Below the pieces are notes generated by a model, which made no database searches, was not told the origin of the DNA, and saw only the letters and a program-made list of their open reading frames with translations. Below are positions 23,051-35,800 of a stretch of DNA of 64,000 bases, piece by piece. Position 1 is the first letter of the stretch. Each line of letters begins with the position of its first letter. The stretch covers positions 3,562,572 to 3,626,571 of the forward strand of contig OX419347.1 in the NCBI GenBank assembly GCA_948470475.1. Direction: 5' to 3'. The position numbers and the translations under genes were made by a program. This DNA is from Galaxea fascicularis. Taxonomy: Eukaryota > Cnidaria > Anthozoa > Scleractinia > Euphylliidae.

Positions 23051-26000
23051 ATGGAAGAAGCTAAGGAACAGGACGTTGTGGAAGATTTAATGGCAGAAAA
23101 TCGTGCCATCTTAGAAGAACTAGCCCAGTGCAAAGCTGATAAGGATTTTGTGTGGAATCTTTGGCGAAGATTACAATCTTCGCAACCCGAGGTGACATCG
23201 GTTGTAAGTATGGTCGTTGCACGCGAGAAGGAGAAGAGCGAACAGAAAGATAAAAAGGTATTGGAGATCTTGCAGATGAAAGATGAAAAGATCAAGGACT
23301 TAAAAGAGAAGGTATTGTCGGCAGAAGATGAATCTCACTACAGCAAAACGAGGTATCACGATTTACTTATCGAGAATGAAGAACTCAAGCAAAGATTGGG
23401 CGAAAAACAAACCGAGTTTTCTGTCGCAGAGAAGGAACTGCGAGATGAAAACAGTTATTTATCAAGTTTACTTAAAGCACATCAAGCACAGAAAGAGGTA
23501 GATGATCAAACTGTCAAAGAAAACTTGGATCGGATAGCAGAGGAGAAAAATCAACTCAAAATTCGAATAGTTAGCTTGGAGAGGGAAGTCGGTGATTTCA
23601 GCGAGGAAAAGTTAAATATGGCTTCTGCAGTTAAAGTGAATGCTACTCTAGAGGACAGGATAAAATCCTTAGAAAATGAAGTAAAAGATCTTTCCTTGAA
23701 AAGCGCAGAGATTGCAAAGAATTATGATGAGACTGAACTGAAGTTAAATGACAAGGAGAATCAGGTAAAAGAGCAAGTGGAATCTATGCGAGAGCAGTCT
23801 GAGAAAATTGCCGAGTTAGAAAGTACATTAATGGATGTTAAAAGTGAACTTGAAAAAACAAGAGAAAGTTACAGACAGGCAGCAGCTAGGATAACGGAGC
23901 AGGCCAAAGTTATCGAACATCTCGAAGAACTTCAGGATAAAAATAGAGTGGCTGCGATCGATCGAGAACAAGATTATCGCAAAGAACTCGCTTCACTGCA
24001 AAAATCTGTTTCTGAATTACAAGCACGGTGTTCGAATTATCAAGAAAAGGAGGCTAAATTGCTTCGAGAGATCCAGAGCCTGAAAGAAAGCTCAGCAAAG
24101 CTAACAGAAGACCTGAAAGTTAAAGAGCTAATCATTGGAGAATTAAAGGATACTGTGAGAGATGGTATTCGATCGGGGGAAGTTTCTAGACGTGAGGGAA
24201 GACTACATGAAAGTGGAGAGAGTGATTATGGTTTACCTGACAGGGAAAGGACAGTAGAACCACAAGCTAGAGAGCAAATAAGGGGGTCATACGAAAATAT
24301 CGAGGAATCGGGATCGGAAGTTGCTTTGGATAAACAGGTATCGATGGAAAGGAGAATGGAAAAATTCACTGCAATTGGCGAACTCGAAAAAAGGTTAAGT
24401 GGAAGCCGCACAATGATTAACGAATTAAAGGACCTCTTGGAGCTCAAGGAAGCGGAACTCGTGGAGACAAGACGCGCTCATACCCAGCGGCAACAGCGTT
24501 ATAGGATGTTAAAGGAGAATTACCAACTTGTGCTAGAACAGATAAAGACTTATGAGGGCAGACCGGAAGCGATGGGAACCGGAAATGAAAGTGCACCTCC
24601 GGAGAGACCGGAAGAAAGAGAGCTGCGTCACTTGGATAGTGATCAAGTCTGGAAAGAGTTGGCTTACTTTAAACACGAGTATGAGGCTCTGGCGAAAGAG
24701 AGGCACGATGTGCTAGAGGAAGTTGATGTGCTTCGTGTCCAGCATGCTAATAATCTTACAAACATCCAAGAACTTCGAGTCCAACTCGGCGAAGAAAAAG
24801 AAGAGAAATCCGCGCTTTTGAAGAAGATAGCCCTAGAAGAGGACGCTTTTGATGCGCTTCGTCTTGAAGTGGAAAAACGTGAAGATCAGTTGCAAAGCTG
24901 GCAAGAGAAGGCTCTCCAGGGACAGTCGATGACAAGTGATCTTGAAGAAGAAAACCAAGTTTTGAAGCAGGAAATAAAAGCGTTACAGGGACAGAATAAA
25001 ACCCTTACTGAAGAATTTAGAGGCATAGCGGAAGAGTTTGAGAATCTTAAAAGACTTTATGATGACTTGGCCAACAAAGAGGTTACCAAGAATGCGCCTG
25101 TGGAAGAAACTGGCGAAACAAAGGAGGTAGGCGCCCAAACTCAAACCGAAAGTATGACGGCTCATGTCGACGCAGGAATTGCGAAGCAACATGTGGAATC
25201 TCTGAGCAGCTATGACGAGCAAGTGAGACGCATTGCTAACAGGATTTTATCTAGCCCTCCAAAAGAGGTTGGAGAGTCGCGAGTCACGGAAGTGTCCTGT
25301 GTCACACAAAGCACTCAGACGGATGACTTCCCTCGCTTCGTTGATTCCAGCGTTATGGTGAATTTAGAGGCCGAGGACGTGTCATCGATAAACGAGGAAG
25401 AAGTTTATGACGCCAAGAGCAACGTAAAGAAGGGCAAGACATCAGTGCGTCGACCGGAAACTCCACAGGTTAAAAGGGTGTCGAAGAAAACCCCACGACG
25501 TAATGAATGGGCAAGTATGAAACAGCGAATCTTAAGTCTTACCCAAGAAGTTTCAGCGCTCCGGCAGTCTAAAGATAAAGCTGTGAAAGCATTGAATCTA
25601 CAGAAGAGCGAATACGAAAGCTTGCAGAGCGAATACAACGCTTTGTTATCGAAATTACAGCTCAGTAGGAATTCCGTTCAACATTTGACAGATAGTTTGA
25701 AAATGAGCGAAAGAAAGAACGAACGCTTGGTGGCGGAGTTGAAAGAGCGACAAGAAGAGGAAGCAAGACCAAACGCTCTGTCCATTGCAGAATGGAAGCG
25801 TTTGGAGGAAGAACTACGATTGGCCACTATGGAGTGCATTCGGCTGGCGAGTATTGTCAGGACACTTGGAAGTGAAAATGAACAACTAAGGACGAGAGTG
25901 AAGGAGTTACAAGAGAAAAATGCCCGGCTTGAGCACGCAATCACGCAGAAGAAAACGCTATTGGATGAAATGAAATCTAAGATGAAAGACGTGGAAGAGA

Positions 26001-27742
26001 ATGCCAAGAAGGATTTGGACGCAGCCAAGAATTTAGAAGAAAGGTCATTGTTTTACCTTGATATTCTGATGATTTTCTGTGCTACCAATGAGGTCCTACA
26101 TAAACACTGAGGTCCTACCTAGTTTATGCCATTACATGTTTTCTCTTCTTATTTCATACGATCTCTTCTCTCCTCTTCCCTCCCCTCCCCTCTCTTTTCC
26201 CCTTTTCTCCCGTGCCGTCCCCTCCCCTCTCTTCTACTCTGCTCTCCTGTTCTCCACTTCTCCTTCTTCTTCTCTCTGCCATTGGCTTGTTTCCGCCTCC
26301 CCTCTTTTCTTATCTTTTACTCTCCTCTTTTTTGTTGTTTAGTTCTCTCATGTCTAAATCCCAGTGTCTCATTCTATGTTATGTTCCATGCCAGGCTCTC
26401 ACAGCTCAAAGAAAGGGAAAAAGCTAATAAAGTAAGAATTGAAACACTTGAGCACCGCCTGGACGTTGAAACAAGAGAGAAGCAGAAATATCACCAGCAA
26501 CTGATCAGCAACCAGGAAGAGTTGAAGAAAAAGACGCAGCAACTAACAAGGTAGGCAGGAAAAAACATCGCGGTTACGAAACACGTTCAGCGGAATCGAA
26601 AAGTAGAGTGGTGTTCTATCGTAATTTGAATTTCTTTGGATCTGTGTTGATACACTGGGATTTGCTAACAAAACTCGCCACTGTGGCAACCTATGGCAAG
26701 TAAGATAAAAAATAACTTAGCCTTCCACGCAGACCCTTCTACAGCTCCGTTACGCGTTCTACCCCACGAACGTCTGCTGAACGAAGCAGCCACTTCCAGC
26801 CTGTATTTAAAGAATCCAATCAGCATTAGCTCATTGTTTTGCAGTTAGCCAATCACATGCAGCAAAAGAATAGAAGTCCCGGTTATAGTTCAAGACGAAT
26901 TTATCCAAAACCAAAAAGGCCCCTGATTGGTCAGTTGTCTTTGAGCGGAAGTGGTTGTGGTGCATTCATGCGCCACGTGTTTTGCACGCATGCATTTCCC
27001 GCGCTTGGCTCTGGCTAAATGTAATCGCTTCAAATTATGATTGGCTCATGGTATTTTTTACGCCCGCTGTGATTGGTCACAAGAGTTGTCTTGGTTCTGG
27101 TTTTACCTCACTCAGTTCTACAGAACTATTCAATAATATTTGTCTTTTTGAAACAGTGACAGCTGCTTGGTGGCCAAATTAAAGAAAGTTTAATTCTATT
27201 AAAGAATGCAACTTTGTGTTTGCAGGTCTCAGAACTTACGCAACCAAGCAAAATTAGTGGTGAGTGAGATGGAGGCAGCCGCTACAATGCAGCTCCAAGG
27301 ATTAGCCAATCAGAGCGAAGCTACAATAGCCTCACTTCAGCGCAAACTAGACAAAGCTCGGGAACAAATAGAAGAGTTCCAAGCTTTCGTGAGAACATTG
27401 GTGGAAGAACTGCTCATGCGGACACGAACGGTACAACGGAGACTGCACGAATTACACGAGAAACAATGGAAAGGAACGTCGCGGACGGCAGTGAAGGAAG
27501 CGCAAAGCAAAGCGTGCTCGATATTAAACATATCGTCGGCTGATCTCGAAACAATCATGGAAGATAGTACCAGCCAACGGGCAGAGGAAGCGAGATTGAG
27601 GACAGAACAAGAACAGGCGTGGATGGCCGAGGTTGAATCTGCCTTGAAACGTCAAGGAGCATTTGCTGTGCCTCTGTTAGAGGTATTGTTGGATTTGGTG
27701 GACGAGAGAGTTGCTGTGGAGGCAAAATATGCGGGATCATAA
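23051..27742 (+). CDS. CNTLN: Centlein, centrosomal coiled-coil protein
   Basis: Three exons, 23051-26043, 26395-26550 and 27226-27742, keep frame and give 1221 residues ending in TAA. The N-terminal block ADKDFVWNLWRRLQ, followed by VVAREKEKSEQKDKKVLEIL, is the hallmark of centlein. Further matches are the DSDQVWKELAYFKHEYEAL region and the C-terminal ACSILNISSADLETIM region. The rest is heptad-rich coiled coil. In vertebrates centlein is a centriolar linker protein that works with C-Nap1 and CEP68 in centrosome cohesion; that role here is by homology. The product is somewhat shorter than the ~1400 residue human protein. The start is set at Met of MEEAKEQDVV; an in-frame upstream Met at 23012 is the alternative. 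The first intron donor (GTCATT) is weak, but phase and protein match support it. AATAAA at 27983 is the likely polyA signal. Confidence 0.93.
26044..26394 (+). other. CNTLN intron 1 with long pyrimidine tract
   Basis: This intron carries about 200 bases of nearly pure C/T (roughly 26150-26340) before the acceptor CCAG. The tract stays open in some frames, giving low-complexity Ser/Leu/Pro frames that are not coding. Confidence 0.8.
26781..27122 (+). repeat. CCAAT-bearing dispersed repeat, copy 2
   Basis: Same order of blocks as copy 1 (CCAATCA, TTTCCCGCGCTTGG, ATTATGATTGGCTCATGG, TGTGATTGGTCA, CTCACTCAGTTC). It lies in CNTLN intron 2. Confidence 0.7.
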
Positions 27743-29887
27743 TCTCACAGTTTCCGTAGTTGAAAGCTGTCTAGCGTAAGATCAGGAGGGTCTGTTGTAT
27801 TTCAAGAAAGCGTAGGTCATTCATTTGTGCGCGTATAAACAAGAAATTAATCCACACTGCACAGACACCTCTCATGAAAACTTGACCTCACATTTCTCGC
27901 CGAGTATCTATGCATGTCTGAATAACTGGTACAAATCTCTCTATTGAAAACAAGAGCAGTGAAAACCAGTTTTGAGTCACTGAATAAATGGATGCATACG
28001 CAGAAGTATCCGAGAGCATTAATCGACGTTTTTTATCCATTCAACAATTTATTGAAAATTTCAAGAACCAAAAAGCTTAGGTATTGAAAAAATAGGAGTT
28101 TCAAGAGAAAAAAGACATTCAGTTTTACATTTGGAATTTAAATAGATAAACTATTACATAAAGGAAAAGTGCTACAACAAATATGAACAAGTCTTAAAAT
28201 ATCTACTAAATAATAAGCTCCTGATACAACACATATTAGTTCGAAACCAGATATACTCGTTGTGGAAATCCAGCAACTATTTACAGTTCCAGACTGCAGT
28301 GTTAAGACTAAGATTCCGACAACGGTGTATGCGACGTAACATTCCAAATTCAAAAGACAACGAAAAGCCCATTATTTTCCCACTTTGGGAGCCAAGCGCG
28401 TGTGTGCGCGGGAGATAAACGAGCGCGCACGTGCGCAAACGTTTATTACCCATTTTCTTTTGCTTTTCACGTGGCGTCTTGATTACCAGAGCGTCTTGCA
28501 ATTTCTTAATTGCTCCAGTAGTTTGCTTCACTACACCTGAAAAGAAAAGGACTGTTCGTCGTCTCCGTGTCTAAAAATTCAATAAAAATATGACTATGAT
28601 AAATAAACGGTTGTTTTCCAAACTTTTGTCGTTACTTTACACATTTTATGCGGTACCTATTCTGTTTTCTGTAATATGCTTGACTCTGTTTATCTAATCA
28701 CTATGCCAACAAATGGTTACGTTACCTTTCTACATGTCAATAAGCTCAATTTAAAACCAATCGTTACGCCGTCTTACTTTTCGTGACTTTTGTCATGCAA
28801 GTATAAAATAAATTTGTCACGCAGTGGTAACATTATCTTACACGGTGCACAATCCTTACCTCTTAACTGACAATTTATTTGTCATTGTTATCTTAACTTA
28901 TGTACACGCACGAAAACTAAATGTTAACTAAGTTAACGCGATTCCTTCGCAGCCGTTTGCGATTACATCGTCACGCACAAATCTCTCCGGTATATGCACA
29001 CGACTCGGCTGCAAAGGAAATGCGCAAAAGAGAGATAAAAGGTAATTAGGGAAAAGTAAGGTTGCGGTTTTTTTCAAATGAGAAGATTGAAGAAGTAGAG
29101 CAAAGTACCACTAAAACACCTTTCAAGAATTGCTTTGCATTGCAATGACAATTCACAAAACCAGCCGTTGTATTCTGTTAAACAGAAAACGGCTGCTTTA
29201 GCAATGGATAATCATGAAAACTAAAAAAACCAACACCAACATAAACACAACCAGTGTATTGTGAAAACAAAATACTAACGCTGAGTTTTTCTTGATAATT
29301 AGAGAGCTTAAGAAATTGCAACGGCAACCGAAAGCAAGGGCCTCCCTGTGTGCTAACGGGTAAACCGGCAACCCGCTGGTGCACAGGGACCAAGAAACGT
29401 GTGTTCCCCAAATGGTTATGAAGCGTTACCCAAGACAGGAAAAAAAAATTCCTTATTATGCTTACGGTGCAATTTCTAGGATGTGGATGAAAATTCCAGA
29501 ATTCACGTTTTTGAGTTGAAAACGGCAGAAACTTATCAACACGAAGAACACCGGAGACTTTCCTGCACTCAAAATCCTTTTAGTTTCTATTGTTTTTCCT
29601 TCCGCCGCTGTTGCTTTTCTGTTCAAGCTCCCTCTAAAAATGTTACAAGAAATTTTAACGCCAATCTATGCTTAATAACTTTACCAACCCTTTCTTCGTC
29701 CTACAGATGCCAAACAACAACAATAAAAAAAAAAACTGCAATTTGAACAAATCTCCTTACAAGAGGCCGCGCTACAATTGGTCAGCACGAGGAACGTTCA
29801 CTATTCGCTGACCAAGAACCTATCTAACTTGACACATGCGCAATGGACTGTGAAATATTTCTTGTCATCTAACTGGTTGTCTGATAT
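27743..29887. other. Convergent intergenic region CNTLN / ABCA
   Basis: 3' ends of CNTLN (+) and the ABCA gene (-) face each other. Holds the CNTLN polyA signal, a CCTTCGCAGCCG inverted pair (about 28945-29012), and a GC-rich hairpin (about 29338-29392, CCCTGTG...CACAGGG). The 3' UTR of the ABCA gene must lie in the right part. No gene seen. Confidence 0.6.
27983..27988 (+). terminator. CNTLN: Probable CNTLN polyadenylation signal
   Basis: First AATAAA after the CNTLN stop, about 240 bases downstream. Confidence 0.5.
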
Positions 29888-32800
29888 TTATACATCGACT
29901 TCGGTCAAATAATCGGACATCCTTAGGTAAGCTGTTCCTGCGCTTGCTCCTTGATCAACACATGGTTGCTCATCTTCTTCTCGACTTTCGCTAACCCCGA
30001 CCTCGTCCACGCCGTCCGTCTGATTTTTGGCGAAATTAATAAAAACCTAAACAAAGAAAAAACCGATATTCAATTTTAGTTGCGTGGATCAGCATGTAAC
30101 TTCTCTTTATAATATCAACACATTGTCCAGTAGATAGCTGATGAGAATAGACAAACTTATCAGCCAGAGGGTGTTATCTTGATACAACCCCAAATTCTCG
30201 TAACTAAAGAAAAAAGAGTTTTATAGCAGCTGGAAAGGAAAATTAAAAGTCAGATCTTGAAAGTTAAAGCGTTAACAATCCTCTGTGGTGGTTAGGTTGA
30301 CAACGACGAAAAGAAAGAAACCAAGAAAAATGAAGTCTTTGAGGAGGTGATCTACGTGTCAAGTTTCACCATTCAATGGACACTTTCCTGTAGTGCTGTT
30401 CATCATGTTTTACAAGTTAGTCAGAAATATGGCATCATCAGTTGTGATTAATTATACAAACGCATCTGAGCAGTACTTTCCTGTGGTGCTGTTTATTATA
30501 CTGTACAAGGTGCAGGACTGTCACTAATTTTTGAAGTAGGTGGGGATATACAAAACATGGCCGGGGATTCAAGTTGCTGTAGTGAAGTCAACATGCTGGT
30601 TTTATATCAAAGTAGCCGGGGATATATCTCAAAATACGAGGGGAAAATCCCCGGCCCCCGGCCCCTGGCCCTAAATGACAGCCCTGAAGGTGGTTCAAAG
30701 TTTTAAGTCAGGGGCCAAAATATCGGGCATTACCATTCAGATGAAAGCTACTGAGCAGCAGATGCTAAATTTTGATCGCACAATGTAAAATCCTCACATG
30801 TCGGCTATTAAGCAATACTTTTCGGTCAGTACTGAGCACTGTACTTTAATCTTCAAAAGGATGTGAAAATATATCAACAAACCTGATCGAGAGTCGTCTG
30901 TGATACGGAGTATTCTTCAATGTCAAAAATCTTGCGATTGGCCTCTAGATGACCAAATACTTGGGAAAGAACGAGGTCTTTCGATGGGAACTGATATTCC
31001 AGCTGGTTGTGGTGCTTGTCCTAAAAAGAATCAAAGAGAAGGAAATGAGGCATGACAATGTAGTGCTCATAGAAAGAGAAAATGACTCGCAGCACTCCGG
31101 AAAAACGATATGACAACTAAGACAAGGGTTGTTGCAAGGAACGAACACCTTGGATTCACACCATCGAAGCAGAGGACTTGCCGGCTGAAGTGATCGTTGA
31201 TTCTCCTTCTATTCCGAGAGTTCTACAGGTCTTCAATGGGGTAAGCTAATAGCCTATAGAACGCCTATTTCCATTCGTCTGTCATAAATCCTACTCCTTT
31301 TTTAGGGCCAAGAGAAGTCTACGAGAAAAGAGATTTACGAGTAATTGCTCGTACCTTCAGTACCGCACCAGGAAACAGGCTTTTAATCAACTCTGATGCG
31401 GCGTCTAAATTTGGATTTTCTCCTCCGATACGCAGTGTCACCGTGTAACCATCTCCATACCTTGAAAATACAGAAATACTTAAAGATTGAAGACTTAAAA
31501 CGCTTCTAAAGAGAGCTAAGAAGTGAGCGCGTAATTGCTTTCTATCATTGGAATATTAATGGAGAGTTGGGAACACACAAGTAGTTCGCGCATGCTCGAT
31601 GGAAAATCAAACGGTTGCTCGCAGTGGTTTCTCTCTCGGGAAGCGAAGGAGAAACCAACTGCTCGCAGGGTAAACGGTGATCAGTATCAAATTTTTCCTT
31701 GTAATATCAATGCTTTATAAAACAGTTTGCTCACGAAATCACAGAGGAGGAATTTCCTACTACTTCTATGGCAAATGTGCAGCGGAAACAAATGAGAATT
31801 TAAATTTTGACCTTAGGGATAAAAGGGTTTAGACAGATTTTGCCTGCCACTAAAAACCATGGTGTGAACGACACCATGGCAGTTTGAGTACAATGCAATA
31901 ATGCATGAACACTTTAGTGGACACAACTTTTACTTTAAAATAACTTACTTGTTTTTAAGATGTTGAGGGCTGCCAAGGCACTTAAACTGACCATTGACCA
32001 TGATGGCCACACGGTTACATAGAGACTCGCACTCCTCCATACTGAAACACAAATGTGTACGGGCCTTAGTATACAGTCGTTACGTTTGGGAAGCTACAAC
32101 CGTGGACAAAACTACTTGAGAAAACAGGCCTCTCATCCCTTTACAATACGTGTGTTTTAATGTGTTTTAAAAATATTACTAAAGTAGCATCCCCCCCCCC
32201 CCCCTCTTCCGCCAACAAGTCGTTATTCAAAGATGAATTTGGCAAACCGCCACTGCTGGGGAAAACGTTCGAAGAGCGCAAACAACGTTGAACTGGGCGG
32301 GGGGACTCGGTAGATTGCTGTTTTGCACGCTCAATTTTCTCAACTTTTATCTCAAAGATTGTAGATTCGTTTGAGTTTCTCGGCTTACCTATGAGAGGTT
32401 AAGATCACCGTTCGTCCTTCTTTGACGATGCCAATGATAACATTCCACAAGAAACGGCGAGCTTTAGGGTCCATACCGGTAGTGGGTTCATCCTATTGCA
32501 GGAGCAAAAAGCTGATTTTAGTAGGAAACTGTAGCGAGAGGAGAACGAGGAGTTGTGGAGTCGTTAATTTGAACAAAAGGGGGTTTCCAAAGAAAATGAG
32601 GAACGCTGGTGTTTAATTCTACTCAGAATCTTTTTCACTCGAGGCAGTCAGGATCCGACCATTTTTGCGTGGAGCAATGGATCCACTGCTGCTTCATTTT
32701 CTTAAGAGTCGGGGTCTAACGTCTAACTTTGAACTGACATTTTTCCTCTGGGAACACATATACATAGAACATATAAATCTGAACACTTACAAGGAAAATA

Positions 32801-35800
32801 ATCGGTGGATTGCCAACCAATGCAATAGCTGTGGACAGCTTCCTCTTGTTGCCCCCACTGTACCCCCCTGCGCACCTATTTTGGTACTCCGTCAGATTCA
32901 TTCGAAGAATGAGACTGTCAACAACCTGTAGAAAAGCACAACATTAAGAGAACTGTTCATGTTAAGTACAACTTAAGCGCACCACGAAGATGAAATATAA
33001 ACAGAACTAAATGGAGGGATTGCTGAGGACTCTTCAATTTAACAGCTTAACCTTGTGAATCCATCGACAAATTTGTAAACCCTCGTCACCCCACCTTACT
33101 TGGAAAGTACAAGAAATCTAACAAAAGGTTTGTAAAATTTCCACACACACGCACACACAGGCGATTTCTCTTAACTCACTCCCGAGTGTGTTAAAGATAA
33201 AGATCCTTGTTAGAGATTGAAAACGCTACTTCGCCGTAAAGGAGGTGTACTCAAAAAAAAGAAAAAGGATTAATCAAAAGCATAAGGAGTGACGTTACGG
33301 CTCCTTATTTTATAAACGACTCAGAAAACTTGTCAAACCTGTTTGACGTCTTTTTCGCGCACTCCTCTAAGCCGTGCATAAAGCTGTAGGTGTTCAGCGG
33401 CTGTTAACAGGTTGTCAAGCCCATCGAACTGAGGACAGTAGCCCATGGACTGATGCGCGCTGTGGATGCTGGTTAAAACGCTGAAAAAATAAACAGGAAA
33501 CAAATAAGTACACGCTTACTTGACGCATTTCCACTGTAACCAATCAGAACGACGTTGTAGGTAACTTTTCCCGCGCTTTGAAGCGGTTCCTTGTGTTCAA
33601 GCAGTTGGCACTGGTGGTATGTTTTTTTCCTCGTTGGCAAGACAACCAAACGCTTGTTGTCCTCGTGCATGTTAATCACGGTATTCGGTTGTCCTGTCTT
33701 TGGACCAATCATCTGTTTTTCTGCTCTTGGAAGCGGTTGTTTCATTCCCGCGTCAAGCAGTGGTTGCTTGTTTTAAAGCGGTTTTTAAGCGCTGCATATG
33801 TCCCGAACGTTGTGTCGACTTCTTCAAGGTTAAATGCTTTAGAGGTCTATCAGATTCATTAGCCGGACTAAATGACTTATGGTTAATTCACGATAATAAA
33901 ATCTTTAGAAAGCAATCCTAAAATAGTGAGTTCAATGGGTCGTTTGAGACCGAAAAAGAGGAAGTAAGGATTTTAAAAGTTGTTTACGTTACCTGTAGCC
34001 ATCGACGAAAGCTTCTCCTTGAGTCACGGAGATGTCTCCTGTCAACATCTTAAACGTACTCGTTTTACCAGCTCCGTTTACCCCTAACAGCCCGAAACAC
34101 TGTAATAGAGACAAGGAGAAATGAACCCTTCACTCCACTATTCAAACAACGAGACACAAACAGTAAAGGTCGACATCATGCAGCAGTACAAATTAGATAC
34201 AGTCATTTGGTAAGCATGTCTTTCCTTTGAGACGAGACTACTGAAGCCTAAAGAACACATAGACTGCAAAAGTTCCTAAGACATCTTATTTCCTTGCCAC
34301 GTTCATATAGCTGACACGCTGATAGGGGTGGATAAAACCCTTATTTGCAGCTAGTGTAGGTCCTATATTGGTCCAACATTGGTCCTATATTGATTGCAAG
34401 AACTCACCTCGCCTTTGGGTACCCCGACACAAAGTCGATTTACCGCCACGTTTCTCTTGTTTCTAGAACGGTACACCTACAAAACAACAATTCAGTCCTA
34501 AGTACCGAAGGAAATACAAGAGTAAGACTGAGACAAAATGACGGTGAGATGACACACTGCCTTGCAAAACGGCATATCTATTGATGGTCAAACACCATCC
34601 AAAACCAATGACACAATGAAACAGAAGGCAGTTAACTGAAAACTAAAAGCATCCGAAAAAAATTGTTCGTCAGCAGAAACACAAACACAGATCCAAGTAC
34701 GATTCAATAGGCAAAAGCGAAATACAGAGAGAGAACGCAAAAATATAGAGGCTACTTTTTCGTTATTTTGCATTTTTCTTTTTTTCACTCAAGACAGCTG
34801 GAATTACAAACGGTGCGCGCAAGAGTGCTTCAACTGGAGGAAAGCGCGGAAATACTGACTATAATTTGTGACTGTTCCTTCTATGATTATCGCTTGTTGT
34901 GTCACAGTTATAGAATTTGTCTTTCCCAGACGTTTTCGCATTTCTTGTTGTAATAATAAAAAAAACCCAACAATTTTGCTGGATTCTCCGATTGCAGGAG
35001 AAAGTATCCAAACAAGGTCACTTGGTCTATAGAAATTATATTTGCTCTCGGTCAAAGGTTGTACTCGCGATCACAGATCGAAAGGTTATTCTCATACTCT
35101 AAGATACGAGGCTTATTATAACATACGATTTCACAATTTCCTGATGTCAATCACTTCTCGTCACACAATCAACAAAACACTTGGCCCAGTCCCCGACACA
35201 ATTTAAATGCCATCAACATTGCCTCTTGGAAAAAGTAACCGCCTTTACCTTGGTTAGATTGTCCAGCCGTAAAATGTCAGTGGTTCCTCCTCCTCTCTCT
35301 ATGCGGTGTCTTTCTCTTTGAACATCGTCATCTTCGTTGTCAACTGGTTTCAGTGTGTGTTGAACTCGCCTAATAAAAACGAACAAGAAAATCAAACAAG
35401 AGACTCAATCTGTCCGAACACGTAAGACTGGTTTACACAGCGCCATAATCATAAGTATAACGACGTTTACACTGGTTTATTGTGCTTATACTTATGTGAC
35501 GCCCAGTTTACACATTTAACAAGAAATAAGCATACGCATGAACATAAGCATAAGAAAATGAAAAAGATTCTTTTTCTTATGCTTACGCTTATGTTACTCT
35601 CAGTTTACACTGCGTATACTCATGCTCATGTCAATGTGTAAACCAGCCTTTATCCCGCATACTGTAAACAATTGAGTAGTTTTATTGGCCTTCAGTTGAC
35701 ACTACACCAAACGCATTTTTGTGGCAGCGCAAAAATCAATCCAGCATTACGTGAATAGAGTGCTTTTCAAAGGAGCATCCAAAGTAATTTTCGTTTGCTC

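Noticed and set aside
26126..26554. 142-codon plus-strand frame beginning in the pyrimidine tract
   Set aside because: The first two thirds are low-complexity intron; only 26395-26550 is CNTLN exon 2.
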